Origin: Micromonospora cathayae
GTDB lineage: Bacteria > Actinomycetota > Actinomycetes > Mycobacteriales > Micromonosporaceae
Length of the DNA: 64,000 bases
Reading direction: 5' to 3'
Assembly: GCF_028993575.1 (NCBI RefSeq)
Contig: NZ_CP118615.1
Location: 868,001-932,000 of the forward strand
Shown: one piece after another, positions 48,291 through 58,782 of the stretch
How positions within the stretch are numbered: the stretch's first letter is position 1
Layout: each line of letters starts with the position of its first letter
The notes under the pieces: generated by a model
Databases searched by the model: none
What the model was told of the DNA's origin: nothing
Seen by the model: the letters and a program-made list of their open reading frames with translations, nothing else
Program-made: the position numbers and the translations under genes

Positions 48291-49799
48291 CTACTCCGGG
48301 CGGACCAAGGGAAACAGGATCGTTTCCCGAATTCCCAGGCCGGTCAGGGCCATCAAGAGCCGGTCGATTCCCATTCCCATACCCCCGGCCGGCGGCATTC
48401 CGTACTCCATGGCCCGGAGAAAGTCCTCGTCGAGCCGCATCGCCTCGTCGTCACCGCGGGCGGCCAGCGCCGCCTGGGCCGTCAGCCGCTCCCGCTGCAC
48501 CACCGGGTCCACCAGCTCGGAGTACGCCGTGGCCAGCTCGAAGCCGAGCACGTACAGGTCCCACTTCTCGGCCAGGCCGGGCTCGGACCGGTGGGCCCGG
48601 GTGAGCGGGCTGGTCTCCTCCGGGTAGTCGCGCACGAAGGTCGGCTCCTGCAGGCCCGGCACCACCAGTTCCTCGAAGAGTTCCTCGGCCAGCTTGCCCG
48701 GCCCCCACTTCGGATCCACGGAGAGACCGACCTTCTCCGCGTACTCCACCAGCCGGGCCCGGTCGGTACGGACGGTGACCTCCTCACCGAGCGCTTCGGA
48801 AAGAACTCCGAACAGCGAGACCGAGCGCCACTGGCCGCCCAGGTCGAACTCCCGGCCGTCGGCATGCGTCACCGTGGTCGAGCCGGCGACCGCGACCGCC
48901 GCCCCCTGCACCAGATTCCGGGTCAGCTCGGCCATGGTGTCGTAGTCGCCGTACGCCTCGTACGCCTCGAGCATGGCGAACTCGGGCGAGTGCGAAGAGT
49001 CGATGCCCTCATTACGGAAGTTGCGGTTGATCTCGAACACCCGGTCGACGCCACCGACCACCGCCCGCTTGAGAAACAGTTCCGGGGCGATTCGCAGATA
49101 GAGATCGGTGCTCAACGCATTGCTGTGCGTCACGAATGGTCGGGCCGCCGCGCCCCCGTGCAGGAGCTGGAGCATCGGGGTCTCCACCTCCACGAAGTCC
49201 CGCCCGTGCAGGTTGTCCCGGAGGCTGCGCACGGCCGCCGCCCGGGTGCGTACCATCTGCCGCGCCTGCGGTCGGACGACCAGGTCGACGTACCGCTGCC
49301 GGACCCGGGCCTCCTCGCTGAGCGGCTTGTGCGCGACCGGCAGCGGGCGCAGCGCCTTGGCGGTGACCGCCCAGCTCTCGACCAGCACGGACAGCTCGCC
49401 GCGCCGGCTGGTGATCACCTCACCGGTGACCCCCACGTGGTCCCCCAGGTCGACCAGGCGCTTCCAGTCCTCCAGCCGGTCCGCGCCGACCCGGTCCAGC
49501 GAGAGCATGGCCTGAAGTTCGGTACCGTCACCGTCACGCAGGGTGGCGAAGCAGAGCTTGCCGGTGTTCCGGACGAAGATCACCCGGCCGGTGACCGAGA
49601 CGGTGTCCCCGGTCGCGGTGTCGGTCGGCAGCTCCGCGTACCGCTCCCGGACGGCGGCCAGGGTGGTGGTCCGGGGGTAACCCACCGGGTACGGCTCCAT
49701 CCCGTCGGCGAGCAGCCGGTCACGCTTCTCCCGGCGGACCTTCATCTGCTCGGGAAGGTCGTCGGCGGGATCCATCGGCACGGTGTTCTGCTCGGTCAC
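48291..49799 (-). CDS. lysS: Class II lysyl-tRNA synthetase
   Basis: 502 residues. The N-terminal OB anticodon domain ([20 protein letters not shown]) is followed by the class II core: motif 1 ([20 protein letters not shown]), motif 2 ([20 protein letters not shown]) and motif 3 ([15 protein letters not shown]). It charges tRNA-Lys. GTG 49799 has GAGGAAG seven bases upstream. It is a full-length housekeeping copy, followed downstream by lsr2. Confidence 0.96.
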   Translation of the reverse strand: MTEQNTVPMDPADDLPEQMKVRREKRDRLLADGMEPYPVGYPRTTTLAAVRERYAELPTDTATGDTVSVTGRVIFVRNTGKLCFATLRDGDGTELQAMLSLDRVGADRLEDWKRLVDLGDHVGVTGEVITSRRGELSVLVESWAVTAKALRPLPVAHKPLSEEARVRQRYVDLVVRPQARQMVRTRAAAVRSLRDNLHGRDFVEVETPMLQLLHGGAAARPFVTHSNALSTDLYLRIAPELFLKRAVVGGVDRVFEINRNFRNEGIDSSHSPEFAMLEAYEAYGDYDTMAELTRNLVQGAAVAVAGSTTVTHADGREFDLGGQWRSVSLFGVLSEALGEEVTVRTDRARLVEYAEKVGLSVDPKWGPGKLAEELFEELVVPGLQEPTFVRDYPEETSPLTRAHRSEPGLAEKWDLYVLGFELATAYSELVDPVVQRERLTAQAALAARGDDEAMRLDEDFLRAMEYGMPPAGGMGMGIDRLLMALTGLGIRETILFPLVRPE

Positions 49800-49889
49800 G
49801 GCATGCTTCCTCAGCGGGAGAAATCGGGTGGGTTCACGGCAGAGCGTACTCAAGCCCGCGCGCGGCCAGCACTCGATAACCTGCCCGGC

Positions 49890-50232
49890 ATGACCGACCC
49901 CACTCAGGCCCTCTCGTTCGGCTCGGCAGCGGAGGAATACGACAGGTACCGCCCCACGTACCCCGCCGACGCGGTCACCTGGGCGGTCGACGCCCCACCA
50001 CCGGCCCGGATCGTCGAGCTCGGGGCGGGCACCGGACTGCTCACCAGGGCCGTGCTGGCGCTCGGCCACCACGTCGTACCGGTCGAGCCGGACGAGGCGA
50101 TGCGGGCACGACTGGCCGCCGCGACGCCCGGGACGAGGGCGTACGCTGCTCGACCGCCACCCGGACCTGGCCGGTCGGGAGCGCGTCGTCCTGCCGTACC
50201 GGACGTTGGTCATCCGTGCCCGGCGGACCTGA
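49890..50232 (+). pseudogene. Remnant of a SAM-dependent methyltransferase
   Basis: ATG 49890 opens the N-terminus of a class I methyltransferase ([20 protein letters not shown], then [20 protein letters not shown]). After about 85 residues (TPGTRAY) homology stops. In the next frame (+1) the sequence continues as the usual family C-terminus: [20 protein letters not shown] then [10 protein letters not shown] and TGA at 50230-50232. Some 130 central residues are missing and the frame has shifted, so the gene is dead. It lies between lysS and coaX, in the opposite direction to both. Confidence 0.8.
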
Positions 50233-50262
50233 CACCCGCCGACCCGGCTCCGGCGATGCGCC

Positions 50263-51021
50263 TCAGAGATTGCGGTCGTAGACCAGGCGCAGGCCGATCA
50301 GGGTGATCATCGGCTCGTGGTGGGTGATGGTCCGGCACTCGTTGATCACCAGGGCGGCCAGGCCCCCGGTGGCGATCACCGCCCTCACCTCGCCCAACTC
50401 CTCGATCATCCGCTCCACGATCCGGTCCACCTGCCCGGCGAAGCCGAAGTACAGGCCGGACTGGAGGCACTCCACGGTGTTCTTGCCGATCACCGACCGG
50501 GGCTTGGCCGCCTCGACCTTGCGGAGCTGGGCGGCGCGGGCGGCCAGCGCGTCGAAGGAGATCTCGATGCCCGGCGCGAACGCCCCACCGAGGAACTCGC
50601 CCCGGGAGCTGATCACGTCGAAGTTGGTGGTGGTGCCGAAGTCGACCACGATCGACGGGCCGCCGTACAGGGTGTGCGCGGCCAGCGTGTTCACCACCCG
50701 GTCCGCGCCGACCTCCTTCGGGTTGTCGATCGCCAACTGCACGCCGGTCCGTACCCCCGGCTCGACGATCACGCTGGGCAGGTCACCGTAGTAGCGGGCC
50801 AGCATGGTACGCAGCGAGCGCAGCGCGGCCGGCACGGTGGAACAGGCGGCCACCCCGGTGATCTCCACCGCGTCGCCGGCGAGCAGCCCCCGGAACATCA
50901 GGCCCAACTCGTCGGCGGTCGAGCGGGCGTCGGTCTTGACCCGCCAGGAGTGCACCAGCTTGTCGCCGTCGAAGGTCGCCAGCACGGTGTTGGTGTTTCC
51001 GATGTCGATGCAGAGCAGCAC
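50263..51021 (-). CDS. coaX: Type III pantothenate kinase
   Basis: 252 residues; phosphorylates pantothenate, the first step to CoA. ASKHA-fold motifs: [19 protein letters not shown] (phosphate 1), [14 protein letters not shown] (phosphate 2), [12 protein letters not shown] and [15 protein letters not shown]. It starts at GTG 51021. Located with panC/panD, it completes a pantothenate-CoA group. Confidence 0.95.
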   Translation of the reverse strand: MLLCIDIGNTNTVLATFDGDKLVHSWRVKTDARSTADELGLMFRGLLAGDAVEITGVAACSTVPAALRSLRTMLARYYGDLPSVIVEPGVRTGVQLAIDNPKEVGADRVVNTLAAHTLYGGPSIVVDFGTTTNFDVISSRGEFLGGAFAPGIEISFDALAARAAQLRKVEAAKPRSVIGKNTVECLQSGLYFGFAGQVDRIVERMIEELGEVRAVIATGGLAALVINECRTITHHEPMITLIGLRLVYDRNL

Positions 51022-51044
51022 GCACGCAGCCTAGACGCTGCCGC

Positions 51045-51944
51045 TCAACGGGTACGCAGGTCGAGTGCGACGTCCAGGATCGGCGAGGAGTGGGTCAACG
51101 CGCCCACCGACAGGTAGTCGACGCCGGTCGACGCGTACTCGGCCGCCACGTCCAGGGTCAGCCCGCCGGTCGCCTCCAGCTCGGCCCGGTCCCCCACCGC
51201 GGCCACCACCTCGGTCAGCGTCGCCGGGGTCATGTTGTCCAGCAGCAGGAAGTCCGCGCCGGCCGCCACCGCCTCCTCCGCCTCGGCCAGGGTGTCCACC
51301 TCCACCTGTACCGCCACCTCGGGGAACGCCTCCCGGACCCGGCGGTAGGCGGCGGCGATCCCGCCGGCCGCGAACTTGTGGTTGTCCTTGATCATGGCGA
51401 CGTCGTACAGGCCCATCCGCTTGTTGGTGCCGCCCCCGGCCCGGACCGCGTACTTCTCCAGGATCCGCAGGCCGGGCGTGGTCTTGCGGGTGTCCAACAC
51501 CATCGCCTTCGTGCCGGCCAGCTCGTCCGCCCAGGCCCGGGTGTGGGTCGCCACCCCGGACATCCGGCTGAGCAGGTTCAGCGCCGTCCGCTCGGCGGTC
51601 AGCAGCAGCCGGGTCGGGCCGGTCACCGTCGCCAGCACCTCACCCCGGGCCACCCGCGCGCCGTCCACCGCGACCAGCGACACCTCGACCGTACGGCCGT
51701 CGCCGGTCAGCACGCCGACCAGCTCGAACACCGCGGCGGCGACGGCCAGCCCGGCCACCACCCCGTCCGCCCGGGCCACCACGTCAGCGGTGTCGGTCTG
51801 CCCGGCCGGGATGGTGGCGACGCTGGTGACGTCCCGGAACTCCGGCCCGAGGTCCTCCCGCAGCGCGGTCTCGATGATCCGCCGGACCTCGGCCGGGTCG
51901 AGACCGGCCTCCCGCAGCATCCGTTGCGTCGACTGCCTCACCAC
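51045..51944 (-). CDS. nadC: Nicotinate-nucleotide pyrophosphorylase (quinolinate phosphoribosyltransferase)
   Basis: 299 residues, converts quinolinate and PRPP to NaMN. Signature regions: ALREDLGPEFRDVTS, LLTAERTALNLLSRMSGVAT, VLDTRKTTPGLRILEKYAVR, GGGTNKRMGLYDVAMIKDNH and VEVEVDT-type strands up to EATGGLTLD. It lies downstream of nadB. Confidence 0.95.
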   Translation of the reverse strand: MVRQSTQRMLREAGLDPAEVRRIIETALREDLGPEFRDVTSVATIPAGQTDTADVVARADGVVAGLAVAAAVFELVGVLTGDGRTVEVSLVAVDGARVARGEVLATVTGPTRLLLTAERTALNLLSRMSGVATHTRAWADELAGTKAMVLDTRKTTPGLRILEKYAVRAGGGTNKRMGLYDVAMIKDNHKFAAGGIAAAYRRVREAFPEVAVQVEVDTLAEAEEAVAAGADFLLLDNMTPATLTEVVAAVGDRAELEATGGLTLDVAAEYASTGVDYLSVGALTHSSPILDVALDLRTR

Positions 51945-52018
51945 AGCTCCTCGCTTCGCGACTGCATGTTCACACCGGAGGCTTCACGCCCCGGGTCGTA
52001 CCGGGACCGGCCGCACGC

Positions 52019-53713
52019 TCACGCCGGCACCGTCCACCGCTGCGTCAGCCGGCCGTCCGGCCCGACCGCACCGACCAGGTGGCCGCGCCACGCCTCGTCG
52101 GCCGTCGGGAAGTCCTCCCGCCAGTGGCAGCCCCGGGTCTCCCGGCGGGCGTACCCGGCGGCGACCAGCGTCGACGCCACGGTCAGCAGGTTCGTCGCCT
52201 CCCAGCTCGCCGTCCGGGGCAGCCCCCGCCCGGTGCCCAGCTCGCTCAGGATCCGGGCGGTGTCGGCCAGCGTCGCCGCCGACCGGAGCACCCCCGCGCC
52301 CCGGGTCATCGCCCGTTGCAGCACCGGCGTCGCCTCCGGCGGCAGCACCCAGCCGCCCCCACCGACCCACGCGCCGGTCGGCGCGGGCTGCGCCTGTCCG
52401 GGCAGGCCCCGGGCGATGTCCTCGGCGATCCGGCGGGAGAACACCAGCCCCTCCAGCAGCGAGTTGGAGGCGAGCCGGTTGGCGCCGTGCACGCCGGTGC
52501 AGGCCACCTCGCCGCAGGCGTACAGGCCGGGGATGGAGGTCTGGCCGCGCAGGTCGGTACGGACCCCGCCGGAGGCGTAGTGGGCGGCCGGGGCGACCGG
52601 GATCAGGTCGGTCGCCGGGTCCACCCCGATCGCCAGGCAGGACGCCACGATGGTCGGGAAGCGCCGGGCCAGGTGCTCGCCGCCCAGATGCCGGGCGTCG
52701 AGGAAGACGTGGTCCGCGCCGGTGGCCAGCAGCACCCGGTGGATGCCCTTGGCGACCACGTCCCGGGGGGCCAGCTCGGCCAGCTCGTGCTGCCCGACCA
52801 TGAACCGCTTGCCGTCGCCGTCCACCAGGTACGCGCCCTCGCCGCGCAGCGCCTCGGAGACCAGCGGCTGCTGGGCGTGGCCGGCACCGGGAACCCGGGC
52901 GGGCTCCGGCACGATCAACGCGGTCGGGTGGAACTGGACGAACTCCACGTCGGTGACGGCCGCGCCGGCCCGCATCGCCAGCGCCACCCCGTCGCCGGTC
53001 GAGACGGCCGGGTTGGTGGTCGCCGAGAAGATCTGCCCCATCCCGCCGGTGGCCAGCACGACCGCGCGGGCCAGCAGCGCACCCACCCCGTCCTCGCTGC
53101 CCTCGCCGAGCACGTGCAGGGTGATGCCGCAGGCCGGGCCGAGGCCGCCGGGGCCGTCCCCGGGAGCGCGGAGCAGGTCCAGCACCAGGGCGTGCTCGAC
53201 CAGCCGGATCCACGGGTCGCGGCGGACCGCGGCGTGCAGGGCACGCTGCACCTCCGCGCCGGTGGCGTCCCCGCCGGCGTGCACGATCCGGTCCGCCCGG
53301 TGCCCGCCCTCCCGGGTGAGCATCAGCGAGCCGTCCGGGTGCCGGTCGAACTCGGCCCCGATCCGCATCAGCTCGCGCAGCCGGGCCGGCCCCTCCTCGA
53401 CCAGCACCCGCACCGCCGCCGGGTCGCAGAGACCCACCCCGGCCACCTCGGTGTCGTACGCGTGCGCGGCCGGGGTGTCCGCCGGGTCGAGGACCGCGGC
53501 GATGCCGCCCTGCGCCCAGCGGGTCGAACCCTCGTCGATGTTGACCTTGGTGACCACGGTGACGTGCAGCCCCGCCTCACGCAGATGCAGGGCGGCGGTC
53601 AGGCCGGCGACCCCGGACCCGACCACGATCACGTCGGTGGTCTCCACCCAACCGGGCGCGGGGGCGGCCAGCAGGTCGGGGAGTCGGGGCAGCTCGACGG
53701 TCGACAGCTCCAT
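52019..53713 (-). CDS. nadB: L-aspartate oxidase
   Basis: 564-residue FAD enzyme oxidising aspartate to iminoaspartate for NAD synthesis. The FAD-binding DVIVVGSGVAGLTAALHLRE, GGIAAVLDPADTPAAH, MGQIFSATTNP and the catalytic-site stretch HYASGGVRTDLRGQTSIPGL are seen; the C-terminal three-helix domain carries TASWEATNLLTVASTLV. ATG 53713 is preferred to the upstream extension. Quinolinate synthase nadA is not in the window. Confidence 0.94.
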   Translation of the reverse strand: MELSTVELPRLPDLLAAPAPGWVETTDVIVVGSGVAGLTAALHLREAGLHVTVVTKVNIDEGSTRWAQGGIAAVLDPADTPAAHAYDTEVAGVGLCDPAAVRVLVEEGPARLRELMRIGAEFDRHPDGSLMLTREGGHRADRIVHAGGDATGAEVQRALHAAVRRDPWIRLVEHALVLDLLRAPGDGPGGLGPACGITLHVLGEGSEDGVGALLARAVVLATGGMGQIFSATTNPAVSTGDGVALAMRAGAAVTDVEFVQFHPTALIVPEPARVPGAGHAQQPLVSEALRGEGAYLVDGDGKRFMVGQHELAELAPRDVVAKGIHRVLLATGADHVFLDARHLGGEHLARRFPTIVASCLAIGVDPATDLIPVAPAAHYASGGVRTDLRGQTSIPGLYACGEVACTGVHGANRLASNSLLEGLVFSRRIAEDIARGLPGQAQPAPTGAWVGGGGWVLPPEATPVLQRAMTRGAGVLRSAATLADTARILSELGTGRGLPRTASWEATNLLTVASTLVAAGYARRETRGCHWREDFPTADEAWRGHLVGAVGPDGRLTQRWTVPA

Positions 53714-53820
53714 GGGCACAGTCAACCGCGCCGGGGCACACCGCGCAGCGGCGGGGCCGAACCGAGTGGCGCGGGTGACGCTGGTGTACCGACTGACGCC
53801 TCCGTGCCGGGGGCGACGCA

Positions 53821-53929
53821 CCGACTCAGCGGGCGCGGACCGACTCAGCGGGCGCGGAGTACCGGCGGACGCGTCGACTCAGCGGGCGCGGACCGGCGGG
53901 CGCGGACCGGCTCAGCGGGCGCGGACCGG
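53821..53929. repeat. 19-bp GC-rich tandem repeat
   Basis: Imperfect units of about 19 bp built on CTCAGCGGGCGCGGACCG, some shortened to 14 bp. It fills the gap between nadB and the septum-formation-like gene and reaches into the last codons of the latter. Confidence 0.8.
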
Positions 53930-54808
53930 GAGGGCGGTCGGGCCGGCGCCCTTGAGCGAGCGGGTCACCGTACGGTCGCTGAGCCAGAGGTGGCAGCGGA
54001 CCCCCCGGTCGCCCACCTTCCAGCGGGCCGGACCGGGTGGGCGGACCACCACGTCGGCGCGGAACCGCAGGTCGTCGTCGACCGGCAGGCCGGCGTACCG
54101 GGCCAGGACCGACCGGCAGCCGGTGTAGACCGGGGCCCAGTCGGCGGCCTTGGCCGGGTACGGCCGGTCCGGGGCCTTCCACACCCCGACGAACTCGGCG
54201 TTGTGCGCCCTGGCACAGTCGACCGGGGTGAGCCGTTGCACGCCCAGTTGCCGGCCGGTACGCGCGTCCTGGCAGCCCAGCCGCAGCGGTGACGGCCCCT
54301 TCAGCGCGTCCCGCAGGCTGCCGGTCCGCAGCACCGTACGGGCCGCCGACTCGACGGTGTCCAGCTCGGTCAGGTCGCAGCGGTACCAGCGGGCCCCGGA
54401 CGCCCAGCCCACCGTCGACGGCAGCGCCACCCCGAGGCGCAGCCGGCCGGCCCGCCACTCGTCCCCCACGTACGCCGACGCCCGGGTGTCGCAGTCGGCG
54501 AAGGCGGCCCGCATCGCCGCCGAGTCGATGGCCGGTGGCGCGGTGACCGTGGCGGGGAACGTACCCACGTGGGCCGTCTCGAGCCGGTGCGGGACGGCGC
54601 AGTCCACCGGCGCGAAGGCGGTCAGGGCGAGCCGGTCGGTGAAGTCGGCCACCTGGCAGACCCCGGCGGGCGGGACGAACGGCCCCGGTGCCGCCATCGG
54701 CTTCCAGTCGTCGGTCAGGTCGCCGTCGAACCCGTCGGAGCCGGCGCAGCCGGTCAGGGCCAGCAGGGCCACCGCCACCGCCGCCAGGCTCCTGCTCGCA
54801 CGGCGCAT
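53912..54808 (-). CDS. Septum-formation-family lipoprotein
   Basis: 298 residues. The lipobox is LLALTGC (about residue 20). Two copies of the septum-formation domain (FxPxDCxxPHxxE-like: FAPVDCAVPHRLETAHVGTF and LTPVDCARAHNAEFVGVWKA) follow. Cysteine pairs suggest disulfides outside. ATG 54808 follows GGGAGG. The stop lies in a tandem repeat, so the final residues (PVRAR) may vary. Role unproven. Confidence 0.82.
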   Translation of the reverse strand: MRRASRSLAAVAVALLALTGCAGSDGFDGDLTDDWKPMAAPGPFVPPAGVCQVADFTDRLALTAFAPVDCAVPHRLETAHVGTFPATVTAPPAIDSAAMRAAFADCDTRASAYVGDEWRAGRLRLGVALPSTVGWASGARWYRCDLTELDTVESAARTVLRTGSLRDALKGPSPLRLGCQDARTGRQLGVQRLTPVDCARAHNAEFVGVWKAPDRPYPAKAADWAPVYTGCRSVLARYAGLPVDDDLRFRADVVVRPPGPARWKVGDRGVRCHLWLSDRTVTRSLKGAGPTALPVRAR

Positions 54809-54920
54809 CGCGGCCTCCCCCAGCCAACGGCCGTCGCCCGACGGCGCGCGGTAAGGGTAACCAGAAATGACCCTCCGGTAACAGACCGGATGCGCGGGCG
54901 GCAACCGGACACCGCGCCAG

Positions 54921-55346
54921 CTAGCCGACTGCGACGGCGTCCCCGCGGACCGGGTCGCCGACCATGCCGGGAGCCACCCCGGCCGGGTCCGTGCCCAGCT
55001 CGATCACCCGGTTGTCGGCGTCCACGTGCACCACCCGGGGCCGGTACGTCCGGGCCTCGGCGTCGTCCATCTGCCCGTACGAGATGAGGATGACCAGGTC
55101 ACCGGGGTGCACCAGGTGGGCGGCGGCCCCGTTGATGCCGATCACGCCGCTGCCCCGCGCGCCCGGGATCACGTACGTCTCCAGCCGTGCCCCGTTGGTG
55201 ATGTCCACGATCGCCACCTGCTCACCGGGGAGCAGGTCGGCGGCGTCGAGGAGATCCTGGTCGACGGTGACCGAGCCGACGTAGTGCAGGTCGGCCTGGG
55301 TCACCGTGGCCCGGTGGATCTTCGACTTGAGCATGGTGCGGTACAT
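54921..55346 (-). CDS. panD: Aspartate 1-decarboxylase proenzyme
   Basis: 141 residues; makes beta-alanine for pantothenate. The self-cleaving Gly24-Ser25 site is in HYVGSVTVD, and [12 protein letters not shown] and [20 protein letters not shown] are family hallmarks. Start ATG 55346 ([13 protein letters not shown]) or the internal Met five codons later. It is followed by the septum-like gene and preceded by panC. Confidence 0.95.
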   Translation of the reverse strand: MYRTMLKSKIHRATVTQADLHYVGSVTVDQDLLDAADLLPGEQVAIVDITNGARLETYVIPGARGSGVIGINGAAAHLVHPGDLVILISYGQMDDAEARTYRPRVVHVDADNRVIELGTDPAGVAPGMVGDPVRGDAVAVG

Positions 55347-55400
55347 CGGATCGCTACCTCTCGCGGTTCGGGTCCGGGCCGGCCCACCCGGGTGGGGTGG

Positions 55401-56249
55401 TCACCGGGGACCGAGCCAGATCTCCATGTTGTCGATCAGTCGGGTGGTGCCGACCCGGGCCGCGACCAGCAGCCGGGCCGGCCCCCGCTCCGGGCCGGGT
55501 TCCAGGTCGGGGTCGGCGAGCACCAGGTAGTCCAGCTCCGCGGCGCCCTTGCTCGCCACGTCGAAGCCCAGGTTGGCGGCGACCAGTACGCCCTCCGGGG
55601 TCCCACCGTCGCCGGTGGCGGCGGCACCGGCCCGCAGCGCGGCCGACAGGGCCAGCGCGGCCTTTCGCTCGGCGGGGGACAGGTAACGGTTGCGGCTGGA
55701 CAGGGCCAGTCCGTCCGGCTCCCGGACGGTCGGCACGCCGACGATGCGGACCGGCACCGCCAGGTCGCGCACCATCCGGCGGACCAGGGTGAGCTGCTGG
55801 TAGTCCTTCTCGCCGAAGAACGCCAGGTCGGCCCGGGTCAGGTTGAGCAGTTTGAGGACCACGGTGAGCACCCCGTGGAAGAAACCCGGCCGGCTGGCCC
55901 CCTCGAACTCGGCACCGAGCGGGCCCGGGTCGAGGCGGACCGCCTGTTCGCCGTCCGGGTACATCTCGTTCACCGTCGGGGCGAAGACCAGGTCGGCACC
56001 GGCCCGCCGGCAGATCTCCAGGTCCGCGTCGAGGGTGCGCGGGTACCGGTCGAAGTCCTCGTGGGGGCCGAACTGCAACGGGTTGACGAAGATCGTCACC
56101 AGGACGTGGTCGGACTGGTCCCGGGCGACGCGCAGCAACGCCTCGTGTCCCTCGTGCAGCGCGCCCATGGTCATCACCACCCCGACCGTGCCGGTCAGCG
56201 CGGCCCGCGCCTTCGCGAGGTCGTCGCGGGTGTGCAGTACCTCGGTCAT
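55401..56249 (-). CDS. panC: Pantothenate synthetase
   Basis: 282 residues; condenses pantoate and beta-alanine. HIGH-like [48 protein letters not shown] and the KMSKS-like [10 protein letters not shown] are present. ATG 56249 overlaps the DUF2520 stop as ATGA. Confidence 0.96.
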   Translation of the reverse strand: MTEVLHTRDDLAKARAALTGTVGVVMTMGALHEGHEALLRVARDQSDHVLVTIFVNPLQFGPHEDFDRYPRTLDADLEICRRAGADLVFAPTVNEMYPDGEQAVRLDPGPLGAEFEGASRPGFFHGVLTVVLKLLNLTRADLAFFGEKDYQQLTLVRRMVRDLAVPVRIVGVPTVREPDGLALSSRNRYLSPAERKAALALSAALRAGAAATGDGGTPEGVLVAANLGFDVASKGAAELDYLVLADPDLEPGPERGPARLLVAARVGTTRLIDNMEIWLGPR

Positions 56250-57208
56250 GCCATCGCCTCCCGATGCGTGCCGCCCAGCACCCCGAGCAGCGACTCGGCG
56301 TCGGCCGGACGCAACCGGCCGGCGGCGATCGCCCGGTCGGCGGTGCGCCGGGCCAGGGCCAGGTACGCCTCGACCGAGTCGGGCGCGGTCGCGGTCAACC
56401 GGTCGAGGTGCCGTGCCACGGTGCCGGCGTCACCCCGGGACACCGGGCCGGTCAGCGCGTCGTCGCCGAGCCGCAGGGCATTGTCCAGGGCGGCCCGCAG
56501 CAGCGGGGCGAGCACCCGGTCCGGCTCGGCCACCCCGGCGTCACGCAGCCGGTCGGCCGCCTCGTTGACCAGGGTGACCAGGTGGTTCGCGCCGTGCGCC
56601 AGGGCCGCGTGGTAGAGCGGGCGGTCCGCCTCGGCGATCCACTCCGGCACCCCGCCGAGGTCCGCCACCAGCCGGGCGGCCAGGGCCCGCAGGTCCGTCG
56701 GGGCGGTCACGCCGTACGACACGCCGGGCAGCCGGTCCAGGTCGTCGGGCGTACCGGTGAAGGTCATCGCGGGGTGCAGCGCGAGCGGCCGGGCTCCCAC
56801 GGCGGCGGCCGGGGCGAGCACGTCCAGCCCGTACGCCCCGGAGGTGTGCGCGACCACCTGGCCGGGCCGCAGCGCGCCGGCCTCGGCGAGCCCGGCCACC
56901 ACGGCGGCGAGCGCGTCGTCCGGGACGGCCAGCAGGAGCAGGTCGGTGGCGGCCCGGCCGACCGCGACGGCGGAGCGGCGCTCGACGGCGGGCAGCAGCA
57001 GGGCGATCCGGGCGGTGGACGCGTCGGAGACGCCGGCGGCGGCGACCACCCGGTGCCCGGCGGCGGTGAGCGCAGCGCCCAGTACGGCACCGACCCGGCC
57101 GGCGCCGATCACGCCGACGGTGAGGGTGCGCGGGAAGGCTGGGGAGGTGCCCGCTCGACGGGCGGCCCCGTCGGGGGCGGCCGGACGCGGGCGCGGCGAT
57201 GCGCTCAT
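56246..57208 (-). CDS. Rossmann-like DUF2520 (ketopantoate-reductase-like) protein
   Basis: 320 residues. The N-terminal Rossmann domain ([20 protein letters not shown]) and the DUF2520 C-terminal helical domain ([20 protein letters not shown]) are clear. It is coupled to panC, as in other actinobacteria, so it may supply the ketopantoate reductase step, but that is unproven. ATG 57208 starts [20 protein letters not shown]. Confidence 0.88.
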   Translation of the reverse strand: MSASPRPRPAAPDGAARRAGTSPAFPRTLTVGVIGAGRVGAVLGAALTAAGHRVVAAAGVSDASTARIALLLPAVERRSAVAVGRAATDLLLLAVPDDALAAVVAGLAEAGALRPGQVVAHTSGAYGLDVLAPAAAVGARPLALHPAMTFTGTPDDLDRLPGVSYGVTAPTDLRALAARLVADLGGVPEWIAEADRPLYHAALAHGANHLVTLVNEAADRLRDAGVAEPDRVLAPLLRAALDNALRLGDDALTGPVSRGDAGTVARHLDRLTATAPDSVEAYLALARRTADRAIAAGRLRPADAESLLGVLGGTHREAMA

Positions 57209-57399
57209 GTGATGATCCAGTCCTCGGTGATGGGGTACCGGTCAAGCGCAAGTATGCGCCGTGATCATCGACGCGCACAGGTGGGTGTGAAAACCTTCAC
57301 CGGCACCGACGCCGGCACCGGCACCCGCGCCGGCACCGGCCGGGGACGCGCGGAAGGCGACCCCGGCCGGCGGGCCGAGCGGGCATCCGGCCGGGCGGG
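57209..57399. other. Intergenic, with short GGCACC repeats
   Basis: No gene. Repeats of GGCACCGGC type lie at 57301-57340. The region must carry the promoter of the DUF2520-panC transcript on the minus strand, but no box is convincing. Confidence 0.4.
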
Positions 57400-58728
57400 T
57401 CAGCGGACGGCGCGCAGGAAACCGGCGTCGAGGAACTTGAAGTTCGTCTCCGGCCGGGGCTCCCCGTCCCCGCCCGGGGTGACCGGGGTGTTCCCGCCGT
57501 CGTGCACCACCAGCAGCCCACCCGGGTACCCGGGCAGCGGGGTCGACACGGCCGCCGCACCGTCGCACTCCTGGGCCCCGTCCACCCGGCCGTCGACCAC
57601 CGCGAACCGACCGGTCGGCCGGTTGGTCCGCCGGTCGTAGGTGTAGAAGGTGTCGTCACCCTGGCTGGAGACGACCAGGGTGCCGGTGAACCGGCCGGTC
57701 CGGTAGATGGTCAGCCCCTCCACGTCGGCGGCGATCCGGCCACCGAAGCCGGGGTCGGCCGAGTAGTCGACCACGCAGTCGTCCTCCTCCGGGTCGAAGG
57801 CCGCCGGGACGCCGTACTCGCGGGTGTGCTCCACCACCCGAGGGGCACCGGCGAACCGGCCGGCGCGCAGCGGAACCCGCCACAGCCCGACCGTCTCCTG
57901 GGCGAGGTACACGGTGCCGGTGGCCGGGTCGACCACCGTCCCCTCGACCTGCGGCCCGTCGCCCGGGTCGGCGCACGGCGACCAGGTACCGCCGTCCGGC
58001 AGGGTGAACACCGAGGGCAGGGTCAGCCGGTCCACCGGCAGGTAGGAGATCCGGTCCCTCTCGGCCACGATCTCGAACACCCCCACCTCCGGGGTGCTCC
58101 GGCGGCTCACCACCGCGTACGCGGTGCCGTCCCCGGCGGTGAAGGTGCCCAGCCCGTACGCGGTGCGCTGCTCGTTGACCTCGGCCTGGTCGGCGCTGAA
58201 CGCGTACGGCACGTCGGCCGCCGTGACGTCGGTGAGCAGCCGGGTCACCGGGTCGATCCGGTAGAACCGCAGCTGGTCCCGGCCCCGGTCGGTGACCACG
58301 GCCAGGTCCACCGGCCGCCCGCCGAGGCGGAAGCCGGTGACCAGGTCGACGTTGTTGAACCGGCCCGACTCGTCGTCCGGGCCGGGCGCGGGCGGGGTGG
58401 GGATCGCCTGCCGTTCCCGGGCGGCCAGGTCGTAGACCCGCAGGCCGCCGTTCTTGGCGGTGGCGACGACCAGGCTGCCGGCCCGGTCGGTGGGGTGCAC
58501 CCAGATCGCCGGGTCGTCGGCGTCGGCGTCCCCGCCGGCCTCGTCGTCGAAGAGGGACGGCGTCTCGACCGAGGCGCGGACGGAGGTGGGGGAACCGGCC
58601 GGCCCGTGCACCGGCTCGGCAGGCTTGGCAGGCTTGGCGGGGTGGGACGCGGCCGGCGCGGCGGTCACCGCGCTACCGGCCACCAGCAGCGGAAGCACCG
58701 CCACGGCGGGGATCAGGAGTCGTCGCAT
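57400..58728 (-). CDS. Secreted beta-propeller phytase-like protein
   Basis: 442 residues. A Sec signal peptide (RRLLIPAVAVLPLLVAGSAV) and a Pro/Ala/His linker precede a phytase-type propeller: DDPAIWVHPTDRAGSLVVAT, VVTDRGRDQLRFYRIDP, SADQAEVNEQRTAYGLG, VEGTVVDPATGTVYLAQETV and ISYLPVDRL. Calcium-binding Asp/Glu are retained. Phosphate release from phytate is likely but not proven. ATG 58728 is used; TACGGT lies eight bases upstream. It is divergent from the methyltransferase-like gene. Confidence 0.88.
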   Translation of the reverse strand: MRRLLIPAVAVLPLLVAGSAVTAAPAASHPAKPAKPAEPVHGPAGSPTSVRASVETPSLFDDEAGGDADADDPAIWVHPTDRAGSLVVATAKNGGLRVYDLAARERQAIPTPPAPGPDDESGRFNNVDLVTGFRLGGRPVDLAVVTDRGRDQLRFYRIDPVTRLLTDVTAADVPYAFSADQAEVNEQRTAYGLGTFTAGDGTAYAVVSRRSTPEVGVFEIVAERDRISYLPVDRLTLPSVFTLPDGGTWSPCADPGDGPQVEGTVVDPATGTVYLAQETVGLWRVPLRAGRFAGAPRVVEHTREYGVPAAFDPEEDDCVVDYSADPGFGGRIAADVEGLTIYRTGRFTGTLVVSSQGDDTFYTYDRRTNRPTGRFAVVDGRVDGAQECDGAAAVSTPLPGYPGGLLVVHDGGNTPVTPGGDGEPRPETNFKFLDAGFLRAVR

Positions 58729-58782
58729 ACCGGCTGACCGTAGGGTCGGCACGGTGACGCGAGCTGAACCCGGGATGAACTG

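Noticed and set aside
50041..50232. Frameshift at 50145 as a simple sequencing error
   Set aside because: Restoring the frame still leaves about 130 residues missing, so an internal deletion is needed as well.
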